Source: UBA5796 sp040752455 (GTDB taxonomy: Bacteria > Chloroflexota > Anaerolineae > Anaerolineales > Villigracilaceae). Taken from it: DNA of 64,000 bases. The notes under the pieces are model-generated. The model was not told where the DNA came from and ran no database searches. It saw only the letters and a program-made list of their open reading frames with translations. The stretch lies in the NCBI GenBank assembly GCA_049324115.1, contig JBMOMN010000036.1, forward strand, positions 6,454-70,453, read 5' to 3'. Position 1 is the first letter of the stretch. Each line of letters begins with the position of its first letter. Below, piece by piece: positions 1 to 9,572 of this stretch. A program made the translations under genes and the position numbers.

Positions 1-993
1 ATCGGCTCGAACCTGTCGGCCATCTGGATCCTGATCGCCAACGGCTGGATGCAGCACCCGGTCGGCTACGCCATCAACGAAGTGACCGGCCGCGCCGAAA
101 TGACCGATTTCCTCGCCGTCATCGGCAACCCCAAGGCCTGGGTCTTCGTCTGGCACACCCTGGCCGACGGACTCGCCACCGCTTCCTTCCTCATCATCGG
201 CATCAGCGCCTGGCACCTGATCCGCAAGCAATTCACGGAAGTTTTCAAGCCTTCCTTCCAGGTGGCCGCCCTGGTGGGCACGATCGCCAGCGTGTTCGTC
301 TTCCTGGGCGGGCACACCATGGGCCAGCACATGTACGAAGCCCAGCCGATGAAACTGGCCGCCCTCGAAGCGGTCTGGGAGACCGAGCAGCCCGCCTCCT
401 TCTCCCTCATCACCATCGGCGACCTGACCGGCAGGCAGGAGGTCTGGTCCATCCGCATCCCCTATGCCATGAGCTTCCTGGCCTGTAACAACTTCTCCTG
501 CGAGGTGAAAGGCGTGAACCAGTTGCAAGCGGAGTACGAGGCGGCCTACGGCCCCGGCAATTACATCCCGCTGATGGTCGTTACCTACTGGACCTTCCGC
601 ATCATGATGACCATCGGCTTCATTATGATGGCCGCCGCGGCCTGGCTGCTCTATGCCACCCGCCGCGCCGGATACGAAAACGCAAAATGGTTCAAATTCC
701 TGCCGTTCTGGGCGATCTTCCTGCCATACCTGGCCAACGTCAGCGGCTGGGTCTTGACCGAGATGGGCCGCCAGCCCTGGATCGTCTTCGGCCTGCTCAA
801 GGTCCAGGACGCCGTCTCGCCCAACCTGACCGCCCTCGACCTGTGGATCTCGCTCGTCGGCTACACCGCCGTCTACGGCGTGCTGGCGGCGGTCATGTTC
901 GGCCTGATGAAGAAATACGCCGTCGCCGGGCCGGATGCGGCCATGCGCGAGTCGGTTGACGTTGCGCCTTCGCTCCTCGGCGCGCAAGACTAA
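1..993 (+). CDS. cydA: Cytochrome bd quinol oxidase subunit I, 3' part
   Basis: The frame is open from base 1, so this is the C-terminal ~330 residues of CydA; the first methionine visible (base 49) is internal. CydA carries hemes b558, b595 and d and oxidises quinol in the membrane. The family signature GRQPW is at bases 766-780, inside TEMGRQPWIVFG, and several hydrophobic helices are visible. The stop is followed after 11 bases by cydB, with GGAGG before its start, so the two are an operon. Family identity is secure; the missing N-terminus holds further heme ligands and the Q-loop start. Confidence 0.95.
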   Translation: MGSNLSAIWILIANGWMQHPVGYAINEVTGRAEMTDFLAVIGNPKAWVFVWHTLADGLATASFLIIGISAWHLIRKQFTEVFKPSFQVAALVGTIASVFVFLGGHTMGQHMYEAQPMKLAALEAVWETEQPASFSLITIGDLTGRQEVWSIRIPYAMSFLACNNFSCEVKGVNQLQAEYEAAYGPGNYIPLMVVTYWTFRIMMTIGFIMMAAAAWLLYATRRAGYENAKWFKFLPFWAIFLPYLANVSGWVLTEMGRQPWIVFGLLKVQDAVSPNLTALDLWISLVGYTAVYGVLAAVMFGLMKKYAVAGPDAAMRESVDVAPSLLGAQD

Positions 994-1004
994 CGGAGGC
1001 TCCC

Positions 1005-2045
1005 ATGTCTTACGAATTTCTCCAAACCCTGTGGTTCGTCCTGATCGCCATTCTGTGGATCGGCTTCTATTTCCTCGAAGGCTTCGACTTCGGCGTGGGC
1101 ATGCTCCTGCCCTTCCTGGGCAAAAAGGACGAGGAACGCCGCGCCATCATCAACGCCATCGGCTCCACCTGGGACGGCAACGAAGTCTGGCTGCTGACCG
1201 CCGGGGGCGCGACCTTCGCCGCCTTCCCGCACTGGTACGCCACCATGTTCAGCGGCTTCTACCTCCCCCTGTTCCTGCTGCTGGTCGGCCTGATCGTGCG
1301 CGGCGTCTCCTTCGAGTACCGCTCCAAGAACGCCGACCCCAAATGGCGCAACCGCTTCGACTGGATGATCGCCGTCGGCTCCTTCCTGCCGGCCCTCCTG
1401 CTCGGCACCGCCTTCGCCAACCTGGCCAAGGGCGTCCCGATCGGCGCAGACATGAACTACGTCAGCCCCAACGGCCTGGCGACCACCCTGGGCCTGCTCA
1501 ACCCCTTCGGCCTGGTCGGCGGCCTGACCACCGTCGCGGTCTTTCTCCTGCACGGAGCCAACTTCCTCTCCCTGAAACTGGACGGCGACCTGCGCGAACG
1601 CGCCCGCGCCCTCTCGAAGAAACTCTACCTCCCGGCTGCGCTTATGGCCGTCGTCCTGGCCGTGACCAGCTACATCTACACCGACATCACCACCAAGATC
1701 GGCATAGACCCCGGCATCGTCCCCATCGCTTCGGTCATCGCCCTCCTGTCCAGCATCTACTTCATCAACCGCAAAATGGAAGGTTGGGCCTTCATCACCG
1801 TTTCGCTGCACATCGTCCTGACCCAGGTCGCCTTCTTCATGCTCATGTTCCCGCGCGTGATGATCTCCAGCCTCAACCCCGAGTGGAGCCTCACCATCTA
1901 CAACGCCTCCTCGTCGGAATACACGCTGAAAGTCATGAGCTTCGTCGCCCTGGTCTTCGTCCCCATCGTCCTCGCCTACCAGGGCTGGACCTACTACATG
2001 TTCCGCAAGCGCATCTCGACCAAAAAAGAGACCCTGGTCTACTAA
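1005..2045 (+). CDS. cydB: Cytochrome bd quinol oxidase subunit II
   Basis: 346 residues, a normal CydB length. Residues ~47-75 carry the family stretch WDGNEVWLLTAGGA followed by FPxWYATMFSGFYLPL. The protein is an integral membrane subunit with about eight hydrophobic segments and pairs with CydA to reduce O2 with high affinity. ATG at 1005 follows GGAGG by six bases. A spacer of ~108 bases, containing the dispersed repeat tgagccagtcgaaggg near 2087, separates it from the cydDC fusion, which is probably in the same transcription unit. Confidence 0.96.
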   Translation: MSYEFLQTLWFVLIAILWIGFYFLEGFDFGVGMLLPFLGKKDEERRAIINAIGSTWDGNEVWLLTAGGATFAAFPHWYATMFSGFYLPLFLLLVGLIVRGVSFEYRSKNADPKWRNRFDWMIAVGSFLPALLLGTAFANLAKGVPIGADMNYVSPNGLATTLGLLNPFGLVGGLTTVAVFLLHGANFLSLKLDGDLRERARALSKKLYLPAALMAVVLAVTSYIYTDITTKIGIDPGIVPIASVIALLSSIYFINRKMEGWAFITVSLHIVLTQVAFFMLMFPRVMISSLNPEWSLTIYNASSSEYTLKVMSFVALVFVPIVLAYQGWTYYMFRKRISTKKETLVY

Positions 2046-2153
2046 CCAGTTGAAAGTTCGAAAGTTGGAAGGTTGAAGGTTTACCCTGAGCCAGTCGAAG
2101 GGGTATACTTCCTTCAACCTTCCGACTTTTAACGTGGAACCTGGAACTCGACC

Positions 2154-5100
2154 ATGCATCGCCGACTCCTGACCCTGAGCCGCTCCTCCCTTTTGGCCTT
2201 ATCCACCACGATCCTCGCGGGACTTCTGGCCGGACTCCTGACCATCGGCCAATCCTGGTCCCTCAGCCGCGTCGTGGACGGGGTCTTCCTCGGCGGGCAG
2301 ACTCTCGCCCAGGTGCTGCCGCTGATGCAAACCCTGCTGGCCCTCATCTTCGGGCGCGGCTTGCTGGCCTGGCTGGGCGAAGTCAGCGCCAATGCGGTCG
2401 CGGTACGGGTCAAAACCGACCTGCGCCAACGGTTGTTTACCCACATCCTCAGGCTCGGCCCGGCCTACACCCGCAGCCAGCGCACCGGCGAGTTGACAGC
2501 CGCCGCCGTCGAAGGCATCGAAGCCCTGGACGCCTACTTCAGCCAGTACCTGCCCCAACTGGTCACCTCGGCCCTGGTCCCGGTCACGATCCTGGCCTTC
2601 GTCATCCCCAATGACCTGCTCTCCGCCGGGATCCTGCTCGTCACCGCCCCGCTGATCCCCTTTTTCATGGTCCTGGTCGGCAAGACCGCCGAAGCCCTGA
2701 CCAAACGCCAGTGGGACACCCTCAGCCTGCTCTCGGCCCACTTCCTCGACAGCCTGCAAGGGCTGACCACGCTCAAACTCTTCGGCCAGTCGAAGGCCCA
2801 CACCGCCCGCATCGCCGACGTGGCCGGGCGCTTCCGCGACACCACCCTCGACGTGCTGCGGATCACCTTCCTCTCGGCCCTGGTGCTGGAACTGCTGACC
2901 ACCCTCAGCACCGCCATCCTGGCGGTCGAGATCGGATTCCGCCTGCTCTACGCCCGCATGGAATTCCAGCCGGCGCTCTTCCTGCTCATCCTGGCCCCCG
3001 AATTCTACCTGCCGCTGCGGATGCTCGGCCTGCGCTTCCACGCCGGCATGGCCGGCACGAGCGCGGCGCGGCGGATTTATGAGATTCTGGAGACTGGAGA
3101 ACAGGGACAAGAGAATAGTCGAATTCTGCCGGCCGAACCGCTATTCTCTACTCTCCATTTATCTAATCTCTCTTACACCTACCCCGGCGAAACGATGCCC
3201 GCCCTGCAAGACATCAACCTGACCATCCAGGCCGGGCAGCGGGTTGCCCTGGTCGGCAAGACCGGCGCGGGCAAATCTACGCTGGTCAATTTGCTGCTCG
3301 GCTTTATCCAACCCTCTTCAGGTCAAATCATCACGCAACACGCAATAATTTCCAATTACCAATTACCAATTACCAACAACCAACCTCACCCTTTCATCGC
3401 CTGGGTCCCCCAACACCCCTACCTCTTCAACGACACCCTCGCCGCCAACATCAAACTCGGCAAGCCGGACGCCACCCGCGAGCAGGTCGTGGCAGCCGCC
3501 CGCGCCGCCCGCCTGGACGAGTTCATCGCTTCGCTGGAGGATGGCTACGAGACCCGCGTCGGGGAGGGCGGGGCGCGTCTAAGCGGCGGACAGGCTCAAC
3601 GTCTCGCGCTGGCGCGGGCATTTTTGATGGACGCGCCGCTCCTCATCCTGGACGAACCCACCTCCAGCCTGGACCCGGAGACCGAATCCCAACTCGACCA
3701 GGCCATCCGTGAACCTGGCCGGAGCCGAACCGTCATCACCATCGCCCACCGGCTGAACACCGTTTTCGACGCCGACAAGATCGTGGTGCTGGAGGCGGGC
3801 CGCATCGTCGAGACCGGCACCCACGACGAATTGCTGGCAAAAAACGGCGCTTACGCCCGGCTGGTGCAGGCCCTCGCCCCGGCCGGTTCCCCGCCGGGAG
3901 CCGTGCCGCCCGCCCGCGCCGACGAGCAGAAACTTGTCCAGACGCTCGTGACCAGCAGCCTGGGCGACGCCATCAGCCCGGAATACCGCGGCCCGTCCAC
4001 CCACCGCCTGCTCAGACGGCTGCTCGGCTTCCTGCGCGGCTCGTGGCGGCAGGTGGGGCTGTCGGTGCTGCTGGGGGCGGCCACCATCGGGTCCAGCGTG
4101 GCGTTGATGGGCACTTCCGCCTGGCTGATCTCGACCGCCGCCCTGCACGGCTCGGTGGCGGATTTCGGCGTGGCGGTGGTGGGGGTGCGCTTTTTCGGGA
4201 TCGCCCGGGGCGTCTTCCGCTATCTCGAACGGCTGGTCTCGCATGGCGTGACCTTCAACCTGCTGGCCCGCCTGCGGGTCTGGTTCTACCGGGCGCTGGA
4301 GCCGCTCGCCCCGGCCCGCCTGATGCGCTTCCGCAGCGGGGACTTGCTCAGCCGCGTCGTGGCGGACGTGGAGATTTTGGAGAATTTCTACATCCGGGTA
4401 ATCTCGCCGCCGGTCGTCGCGGCCCTGGTCGGCCTGGGGACCGGCCTGTTCCTGTGGCGCTACGACACTTCTCTGGCGTTGGCGCTGCTGGCCTCCCTGC
4501 TGGCGCTGGGGGTCGGCACACCGTTCATTACCCAGGCCCTCAGCCGGGCACCGGGGCGGGAACTCATCGCCCGCCGCGCCGCCCTCCACACCCTGCTGGT
4601 GGACGGCATCCAGGGCCTGCCCGACCTGCTGGCGTTTGGCCGGGCCGCCGACCGCGCCGCCCAAATTGACGCCGCCAGCCGGGATTACGGGCGCATCCAG
4701 CGGCGGATGGCCGCCATCAACGCCGTCAACACCGGGTTGGGCACGCTCCTGAGCAACCTGGGCCTGTGGACGGTCGTCCTGCTGGCAATCCCGCTCATCC
4801 GTCAAGGCCAAATCCCTGGCGTGATGCTGGCGACCCTGGGACTGGTCACGCTGGCCGCGTTCGAGGCCGTCACCCCGCTGCCGCTGGCGGCGCAGACGAT
4901 GAGCAGCAGCGCCGAAGCCGCCCGCAGGCTGTTCGATGTGGTAGACGAAGTACCGGGGGTCAGTGAGCAGTATCCAGTATCCAGTGATCAGCCTTCAATT
5001 ACCAATTACCAATTACAAATTGCGGACCTCACTTTTACCTACCCCAACTCAGCCGCTCCTGCCCTGCAACATTTGACTTTCGACCTTCGCCCCGGCGAGT

Positions 5101-5741
5101 CCGTCGCCATCGTCGGGCCGAGCGGGGCGGGGAAATCCACCCTGGTCAATTTGCTGATGCGCTTCCGGGATTACCGCCAGGGCCGCATCCGGCTGGACGG
5201 GGTTGACCTGCGCGAGATGGAGCAGGACGAGGCGCGCGCCCGATTTGCGGTCGTAGCCCAAAATTCTTACTTCTTCAACGCCAGCATCCGCCAGAACCTG
5301 AAGCTGGCCCGGCCCAACGCGTCGGACGAGGAGATGTTCGAGGCGGCGCGGCAGGCCCAAATCCACGAATGGATCGCCGGGTTGAAGGACGGGTACGGGA
5401 CCCGCATCGGGGAGCGCGGTTTCCGTCTCAGCGGCGGCGAACGCCAGCGTCTCGCCATTGCCCGCGCCCTGCTCAAGGATGCGCCCATCCTGGTGCTCGA
5501 CGAACCGACCGCCAACCTCGACCCGGTCACAGAGCGGGCCGTGCTAGAGACGCTCTTCAGGCTGATGGCCGGGCGGACTTCGATCCTGATCACCCACCGG
5601 CTGGTCGGCCTCGAGAACGCGGGGACCATCCTCGTGCTGGACCAGGGCCGGATCGTCGAACAGGGCCGCCACGAGGCGCTGCTCGCCAGGGACGGTCTGT
5701 ACCGCCGCCTGTACGACCTGCAAAACCGGATAATTGGGTAA
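2154..5741 (+). CDS. cydDC: CydDC fusion: thiol ABC exporter for bd oxidase assembly
   Basis: 1195 residues, equal to CydD plus CydC in one chain (each is normally 550-590). There are two TM-plus-NBD halves. NBD1 has GKTGAGKST (~375) and LSGGQAQR (~475); NBD2 has GPSGAGKST (~990) and LSGGERQR (~1095). CydDC exports cysteine/glutathione and is needed for heme d and cytochrome bd maturation, which fits its place after cydAB. Three low-complexity inserts lie in frame: bases ~3085-3165 (AGAGAATAG/CTATTCTCT inverted pair), ~3350-3385 (AATTACC heptamers, peptide YQLPIT) and ~4960-5025. All sit just before or after Walker A regions, in loops. Confidence 0.93.
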   Translation: MHRRLLTLSRSSLLALSTTILAGLLAGLLTIGQSWSLSRVVDGVFLGGQTLAQVLPLMQTLLALIFGRGLLAWLGEVSANAVAVRVKTDLRQRLFTHILRLGPAYTRSQRTGELTAAAVEGIEALDAYFSQYLPQLVTSALVPVTILAFVIPNDLLSAGILLVTAPLIPFFMVLVGKTAEALTKRQWDTLSLLSAHFLDSLQGLTTLKLFGQSKAHTARIADVAGRFRDTTLDVLRITFLSALVLELLTTLSTAILAVEIGFRLLYARMEFQPALFLLILAPEFYLPLRMLGLRFHAGMAGTSAARRIYEILETGEQGQENSRILPAEPLFSTLHLSNLSYTYPGETMPALQDINLTIQAGQRVALVGKTGAGKSTLVNLLLGFIQPSSGQIITQHAIISNYQLPITNNQPHPFIAWVPQHPYLFNDTLAANIKLGKPDATREQVVAAARAARLDEFIASLEDGYETRVGEGGARLSGGQAQRLALARAFLMDAPLLILDEPTSSLDPETESQLDQAIREPGRSRTVITIAHRLNTVFDADKIVVLEAGRIVETGTHDELLAKNGAYARLVQALAPAGSPPGAVPPARADEQKLVQTLVTSSLGDAISPEYRGPSTHRLLRRLLGFLRGSWRQVGLSVLLGAATIGSSVALMGTSAWLISTAALHGSVADFGVAVVGVRFFGIARGVFRYLERLVSHGVTFNLLARLRVWFYRALEPLAPARLMRFRSGDLLSRVVADVEILENFYIRVISPPVVAALVGLGTGLFLWRYDTSLALALLASLLALGVGTPFITQALSRAPGRELIARRAALHTLLVDGIQGLPDLLAFGRAADRAAQIDAASRDYGRIQRRMAAINAVNTGLGTLLSNLGLWTVVLLAIPLIRQGQIPGVMLATLGLVTLAAFEAVTPLPLAAQTMSSSAEAARRLFDVVDEVPGVSEQYPVSSDQPSITNYQLQIADLTFTYPNSAAPALQHLTFDLRPGESVAIVGPSGAGKSTLVNLLMRFRDYRQGRIRLDGVDLREMEQDEARARFAVVAQNSYFFNASIRQNLKLARPNASDEEMFEAARQAQIHEWIAGLKDGYGTRIGERGFRLSGGERQRLAIARALLKDAPILVLDEPTANLDPVTERAVLETLFRLMAGRTSILITHRLVGLENAGTILVLDQGRIVEQGRHEALLARDGLYRRLYDLQNRIIG

Positions 5742-5773
5742 GGCCCGGATCTTTAAATTACACCGCTCAACCG

Positions 5774-5802
5774 TTGCGCGCAGTGAACATACATGCTATA
5801 AT
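5774..5802 (+). promoter_or_regulatory. Predicted promoter of rho
   Basis: -35 TTGCGC at 5774-5779, a 17-base spacer and a perfect -10 TATAAT at 5797-5802. Transcription would start near 5809, leaving a leader of ~185 bases before rho, long enough for autoregulation. Confidence 0.6.
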
Positions 5803-5850
5803 CGGCGCATCCCCTTTGGTTGACATTAGACTTGGTTTTCCCCGTGTGCA

Positions 5851-5913
5851 ATGGTCTACCGCGTGGTTAACAAGCGTAAGATCGTGGATATTCACCCTGA
5901 GACTTCAATTTGA
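5851..5913 (+). CDS. Possible 20-residue leader peptide upstream of rho
   Basis: A short ORF (MVYRVVNKRKIVDIHPETSI) lies inside the predicted rho leader. No clear Shine-Dalgarno sequence precedes it and I recognise no homolog. It may be a leader peptide coupling translation to Rho autoregulation, or chance. Confidence 0.2.
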   Translation: MVYRVVNKRKIVDIHPETSI

Positions 5914-5994
5914 ACATCTTGAATGATCCTGAGCCGTTCGGGGGCTGGCTTTGGCCTTTATTCCATATCCCAAAATTGAGAGCATTGAAAACTT

Positions 5995-7272
5995 ATGAAC
6001 ATTCTAGAACTTGAAAATAAACCCCTGGCCGCGTTGCGCCAGATGGGCAAAGATTACGATGTAACCAATGCCCACCGCCTCAAAAAAGAAGCGCTGATCC
6101 TGCGCATCAAACAGGCGGAAGCGGAGCGCGAAGGCCAGGAGATCCGCGGCGGTATCCTGGAGATCATGAGCGAAGGGATCGGCTTCCTGCGGGCCGAGCG
6201 CTACCAGATCAGCGAATCGGACATTTACGTTTCGCAAGCCCAGCTCAGGCGCCACGAACTGCGCAGCGGGGATATGATCATCGGGCATGTGCGCCCGCCG
6301 CGTGAATCGGAGCGGCATTACGGCCTCATCAAGGTGGAATCGGTCAACGGGCAAGACCCGGAAGATTCCCGCCGCCGCCCGAACTTTGAATCCCTCACCC
6401 CGATCTTCCCCGATAAACGCTTCGACCTCGAAACCGACCGGGACACCCTGGCTCCCCGCCTGATCAACCTGATCGCCCCGGTCGGGCGCGGCCAGCGCGG
6501 CCTGATCGTTTCGCCGCCCAAAGCCGGCAAAACGACCATCCTGAAACAGCTTGCCAACTCCATTTCGACCAAACATCCCGACGTGCATCTGATGGTTGCC
6601 CTGATCGGCGAACGCCCCGAAGAAGTGACCGACATGGACCGCTCGGTGGACGCCGAAGTGATCGCCTCCACCTTCGACGAACCGGTCACCTCCCACGTCC
6701 GCACCGCGGAAATCGCCCTCGACCGCGCCAAACGCCTGGTCGAGATCGGCCAGCACGTGGTCATCCTGATGGACTCGATCACCCGCCTGGCCCGCGCCTA
6801 CAACCTGGTCGTCAACCCCTCCGGGCGCACCCTCTCCGGCGGTATGGACCCCTCGGCGCTGTACCCGCCCAAGCGTTTCTTCGGCGCGGCCCGCAACCTC
6901 GAAGAGGGCGGCTCGCTGACCATCATCGCCACCTGCCTGGTGGACACCGGCTCCCGCCTGGACGACGTGGTCTACGAAGAGTTCAAAGGCACCGGCAACA
7001 TGGAACTGCATCTCAGCCGCCGCCTGCAGGAACGCCGCATCTTCCCCTCGGTGGACATCGAACGCTCGTCCACCCGCCGCGAAGACCTGCTGCTCGGCCC
7101 CGACGTGTTGCAACGCGCCTGGCTGATGCGCCGCATGTACCTGCAGATGATCTCCCCGCCGCCCCAGGGGGCCGGCATGGACGCGGCCGTGGCCACCGAA
7201 GCCATCCTCCAGCGCATGACCAGGGCCAGAAACAACCAGGAATTCCTGGATAACCTCACAGAAGATCTATGA
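5995..7272 (+). CDS. rho: Transcription termination factor Rho
   Basis: 425 residues, normal for Rho. N-terminal Rho_N helical domain (residues 1-45), then the cold-shock-like RNA-binding domain (~50-125, with GFLR and a following SDIYVS). The hexameric RecA-type ATPase follows: Walker A VSPPKAGKTT (~175-184), Walker B region VVILMDSITRLARAYN (~260), Q/R-loop residues around NPSGRTLSGGMD. It releases RNA polymerase at untranslated transcripts using ATP. The TGA stop overlaps the next start (ATGA at 7269), so the peptidase gene is translationally coupled. Confidence 0.97.
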   Translation: MNILELENKPLAALRQMGKDYDVTNAHRLKKEALILRIKQAEAEREGQEIRGGILEIMSEGIGFLRAERYQISESDIYVSQAQLRRHELRSGDMIIGHVRPPRESERHYGLIKVESVNGQDPEDSRRRPNFESLTPIFPDKRFDLETDRDTLAPRLINLIAPVGRGQRGLIVSPPKAGKTTILKQLANSISTKHPDVHLMVALIGERPEEVTDMDRSVDAEVIASTFDEPVTSHVRTAEIALDRAKRLVEIGQHVVILMDSITRLARAYNLVVNPSGRTLSGGMDPSALYPPKRFFGAARNLEEGGSLTIIATCLVDTGSRLDDVVYEEFKGTGNMELHLSRRLQERRIFPSVDIERSSTRREDLLLGPDVLQRAWLMRRMYLQMISPPPQGAGMDAAVATEAILQRMTRARNNQEFLDNLTEDL

Positions 7273-8333
7273 GCGAAAACGAAGGAAAGCCCCGCAATCC
7301 CCGCCTGTTTACAGCCGTCAGTTGGGGGATCACTGCGGTCATCGTGGCTTCGCTGCTGGGATTCACGCTTTGGAAGACCTCGAATTCGGCCAACGCCGCG
7401 CCGCTGCCTGAACCCATCCCAACCGCCGAAGCGACGCCCGAACAGGGGGCGGTCAGCCTGCCAGCCTTGAGCGCGGGCGGGAGCAGGAACGGCATCCAAC
7501 GCCTAGCCTACCTGAAAACCAATATCCCCGACCGGCCGCGTTACGACACCATCGAATATAGGGTCGTGCGCGGTGACGCCCTGTTCCGCATTGCCAGCGA
7601 TCACAACATCAAACCCGAAACCCTGCTCTGGGCCAACTATGACGTGCTCGAAGACGATCCCCACAGCCTCAAGCCGGGCCAGGTCCTGCACGTCCCACCC
7701 ACCGACGGGCTGCTCTACGTGTGGGAGGAAGGCGATACGATTGAAGCCATTGCCGCCGAATACCTGGCCGAACCCGAAGACATCCTCTCCTGGCCGGGCA
7801 ACGCCCTCGACCTGACCGCCCCGGAGATCGAACCGGGCCAGATGGTGATGATCCCCGGCGGCTGGCGCGAGTCGAAGGCCATCACCCTCCCGACCATTGC
7901 CCGTACCTCCGGGACCGGCACGGCCAACACCGGCGGCGCGGCCTGCGGCGGCGGGGCGGTCGGCAGCGGCGGTTTCGTCTGGCCGGCCGACAACCATTTC
8001 CTTTCCGGCAACGATTACTTCCCAGGCCACCTCGGCATTGACATCGCCGCGGGGGAAGGTGCGGCCGTCTACGCCTCCGACAGCGGCGTCGTCACCATGG
8101 CTTCCAGCGGCTGGAACTACGGCTACGGCAACGTGATCCAGATCGACCACGGCAACGGCTACTCGACCCTCTACGCCCACCTCAGCCAGATCAACGTCGT
8201 CACCTGCCAGAGCGTCTTCGCCGGGCAGTTGATCGGCCTGTCGGGCAACACCGGCAACTCTTACGGCGCCCACCTGCACTTCGAAGTGCGCCAGGGCGGC
8301 GGGAACATCAACCCCTGGTACGTGTTGCCGTAG
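7269..8333 (+). CDS. LysM / M23 metallopeptidase, membrane-anchored
   Basis: 354 residues. One N-terminal TM segment (~18-37), two LysM-like modules (~98-140 and ~147-195), a Gly/Ala linker, then a peptidase M23 domain (~245-354). The zinc motif is visible as HLGID (first His/Asp) and HLHFE near the C-terminus, with the second catalytic His in LYAHL. The predicted role is an extracytoplasmic peptidoglycan endopeptidase or, if inactive, an amidase activator. ATG overlaps the rho stop by four bases. The stop lies beside a palindrome gacagaattaattctgtc (8335-8352). Confidence 0.9.
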   Translation: MSENEGKPRNPRLFTAVSWGITAVIVASLLGFTLWKTSNSANAAPLPEPIPTAEATPEQGAVSLPALSAGGSRNGIQRLAYLKTNIPDRPRYDTIEYRVVRGDALFRIASDHNIKPETLLWANYDVLEDDPHSLKPGQVLHVPPTDGLLYVWEEGDTIEAIAAEYLAEPEDILSWPGNALDLTAPEIEPGQMVMIPGGWRESKAITLPTIARTSGTGTANTGGAACGGGAVGSGGFVWPADNHFLSGNDYFPGHLGIDIAAGEGAAVYASDSGVVTMASSGWNYGYGNVIQIDHGNGYSTLYAHLSQINVVTCQSVFAGQLIGLSGNTGNSYGAHLHFEVRQGGGNINPWYVLP

Positions 8334-8363
8334 GACAGAATTAATTCTGTCTTGCTATCCAAC

Positions 8364-9155
8364 ATGGATGAAAAAACGCTCAAGACGGCTCTTGCGGACC
8401 TGCCCCTCGGCGGGCTGCGCTATTTCGACTCGACCGGCTCGACCAACGACCTGGCCCTGGCCTGGGCCGCCGAAAGCGCCCCGGACTTTAGCCTGATCCT
8501 CGCCGATGAGCAGACCAGCGGCCGGGGGCGTTCCGGCCGGACCTGGTATACGCCCGGCGGCTCCGCCCTGGCCTTCAGCCTGATCCTGCGCCCCACCGAA
8601 TCCGAACGCCAACACCCGGTCTTTTTCACCGCCCTGGGCGCGCTGGCCCTGACCGAAACCCTGTCGAAAAACTTCAGCCTGCCTTCCCGCATCAAATGGC
8701 CCAACGATGTGTTGATCCGCGGCCGCAAGGCAGCCGGCATCCTGCTCGAAACCGTCTGGCTGGGGGATTCGGTCGAAAGCCTGGTGCTGGGCATGGGCCT
8801 CAACGTCCTGGCCGCCTCCGTCCCGCCCGCCGACAACCTGGATTTCCCGGCCACCAGCATCGAAGACGAGGCCGGCCAGCCGCCGGACCGTCCTGCCCTG
8901 CTGCGCGACATCCTGGCCGAATTGATCGCCTGGCGCGCCCGCCTCGGCAGCCCGGAATTCCTCGCTACGTGGGAAGACCGCCTCGCCTATCGCGGTGAAC
9001 AGGTCCAGGCCTGGGATCCGTCCGGTCAGGTCCCGCCCCGCAGCGGCCAGCTCCTCGGCCTGGGCGCGGATGGCAGCCTGCAACTGCGCGGGGAGGACGG
9101 CGAAACGGTTTCAGTCCATTTTGGGGATGTGCGCCTGCGCCCGGCCAAGCTCTGA
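8364..9155 (+). CDS. birA: Biotin--[acetyl-CoA-carboxylase] ligase
   Basis: 263 residues from ATG 8364 (an in-frame TTG at 8352 lies in the preceding palindrome and is less likely). Monofunctional BirA without the N-terminal DNA-binding domain. Motifs: GRGRSGRTWYTPGGS (biotinyl-AMP loop), KWPNDVL with following KAAGILLE (catalytic Lys region), LGMGLNV, and a C-terminal SH3-like domain. It activates biotin with ATP and loads it on the carboxyl carrier protein. It follows the M23 gene by 30 bases. Confidence 0.92.
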   Translation: MDEKTLKTALADLPLGGLRYFDSTGSTNDLALAWAAESAPDFSLILADEQTSGRGRSGRTWYTPGGSALAFSLILRPTESERQHPVFFTALGALALTETLSKNFSLPSRIKWPNDVLIRGRKAAGILLETVWLGDSVESLVLGMGLNVLAASVPPADNLDFPATSIEDEAGQPPDRPALLRDILAELIAWRARLGSPEFLATWEDRLAYRGEQVQAWDPSGQVPPRSGQLLGLGADGSLQLRGEDGETVSVHFGDVRLRPAKL

Positions 9156-9202
9156 TGGGGATGTGATATACTTTTGCCAGCCCAACCCGTGACGAGGTTT
9201 CC

Positions 9203-9442
9203 ATGTTAGACAATCTCCGCGAATCAGCCGCATCCTCACCCTTTCTCGAAGACGAAGAAGAACTCCCCGATTTCCTCGGTGAAGCCCCGCCTCCCCAGAA
9301 GCCCCGCAAGCCTCGCAAACCGCTCCTGGGCATGACGCCCCCTCAGCGCTTCGCCCTGTCAATGATGATGTTCATCACCGTGTGTTTGCTGGGCGTTATG
9401 GCAATGTTCATCCTGGGGCGCTTCATGGTTCCCACCTTCTAA
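9203..9442 (+). CDS. Small single-pass membrane protein, unknown
   Basis: 79 residues: an acidic N-terminal half (EDEEELPDF), a Pro/Lys-rich stretch (PPPQKPRKPRKP) and one C-terminal TM helix (~50-72) containing GVMAMFILGRFM. GAGG lies six bases before ATG 9203. A strong terminator follows directly. I do not recognise the family; small tail-anchored proteins of this design are frequent in Chloroflexota. Confidence 0.65.
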   Translation: MLDNLRESAASSPFLEDEEELPDFLGEAPPPQKPRKPRKPLLGMTPPQRFALSMMMFITVCLLGVMAMFILGRFMVPTF

Positions 9443-9463
9443 AATCCAACATCAGCCCGACAA

Positions 9464-9500
9464 AAGAACCCAAAGGCTCGTATCCTTTGGGTTCTTCTTT
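9464..9500 (+). terminator. Rho-independent terminator
   Basis: Stem aagaacccaaagg / cctttgggttctt with a 7-base loop, followed by cttttag. It ends the rho-M23-birA-small protein unit and faces the convergent gyrA. Confidence 0.85.
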
Positions 9501-9506
9501 TAGCAT

Positions 9507-9529
9507 AGGACAAATTGGCAATTTGTCCT
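9507..9529 (+). repeat. Palindrome aggacaaattgg/caatttgtcct
   Basis: Perfect 10-base arms. The same sequence recurs at 19655-19680, and a diverged form lies inside the amidase gene (58242-58262), so this is a dispersed element rather than a local terminator. Confidence 0.7.
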
Positions 9530-9572
9530 GCATCATGGAAATCCGTTAATCACGCCGGGATCGAACGCTTGC

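Noticed and set aside
990..2159. Minus-strand 389-aa ORF opposite cydB
   Set aside because: Asp/Gly/Glu-rich shadow of a conserved membrane protein gene in GC-rich DNA.
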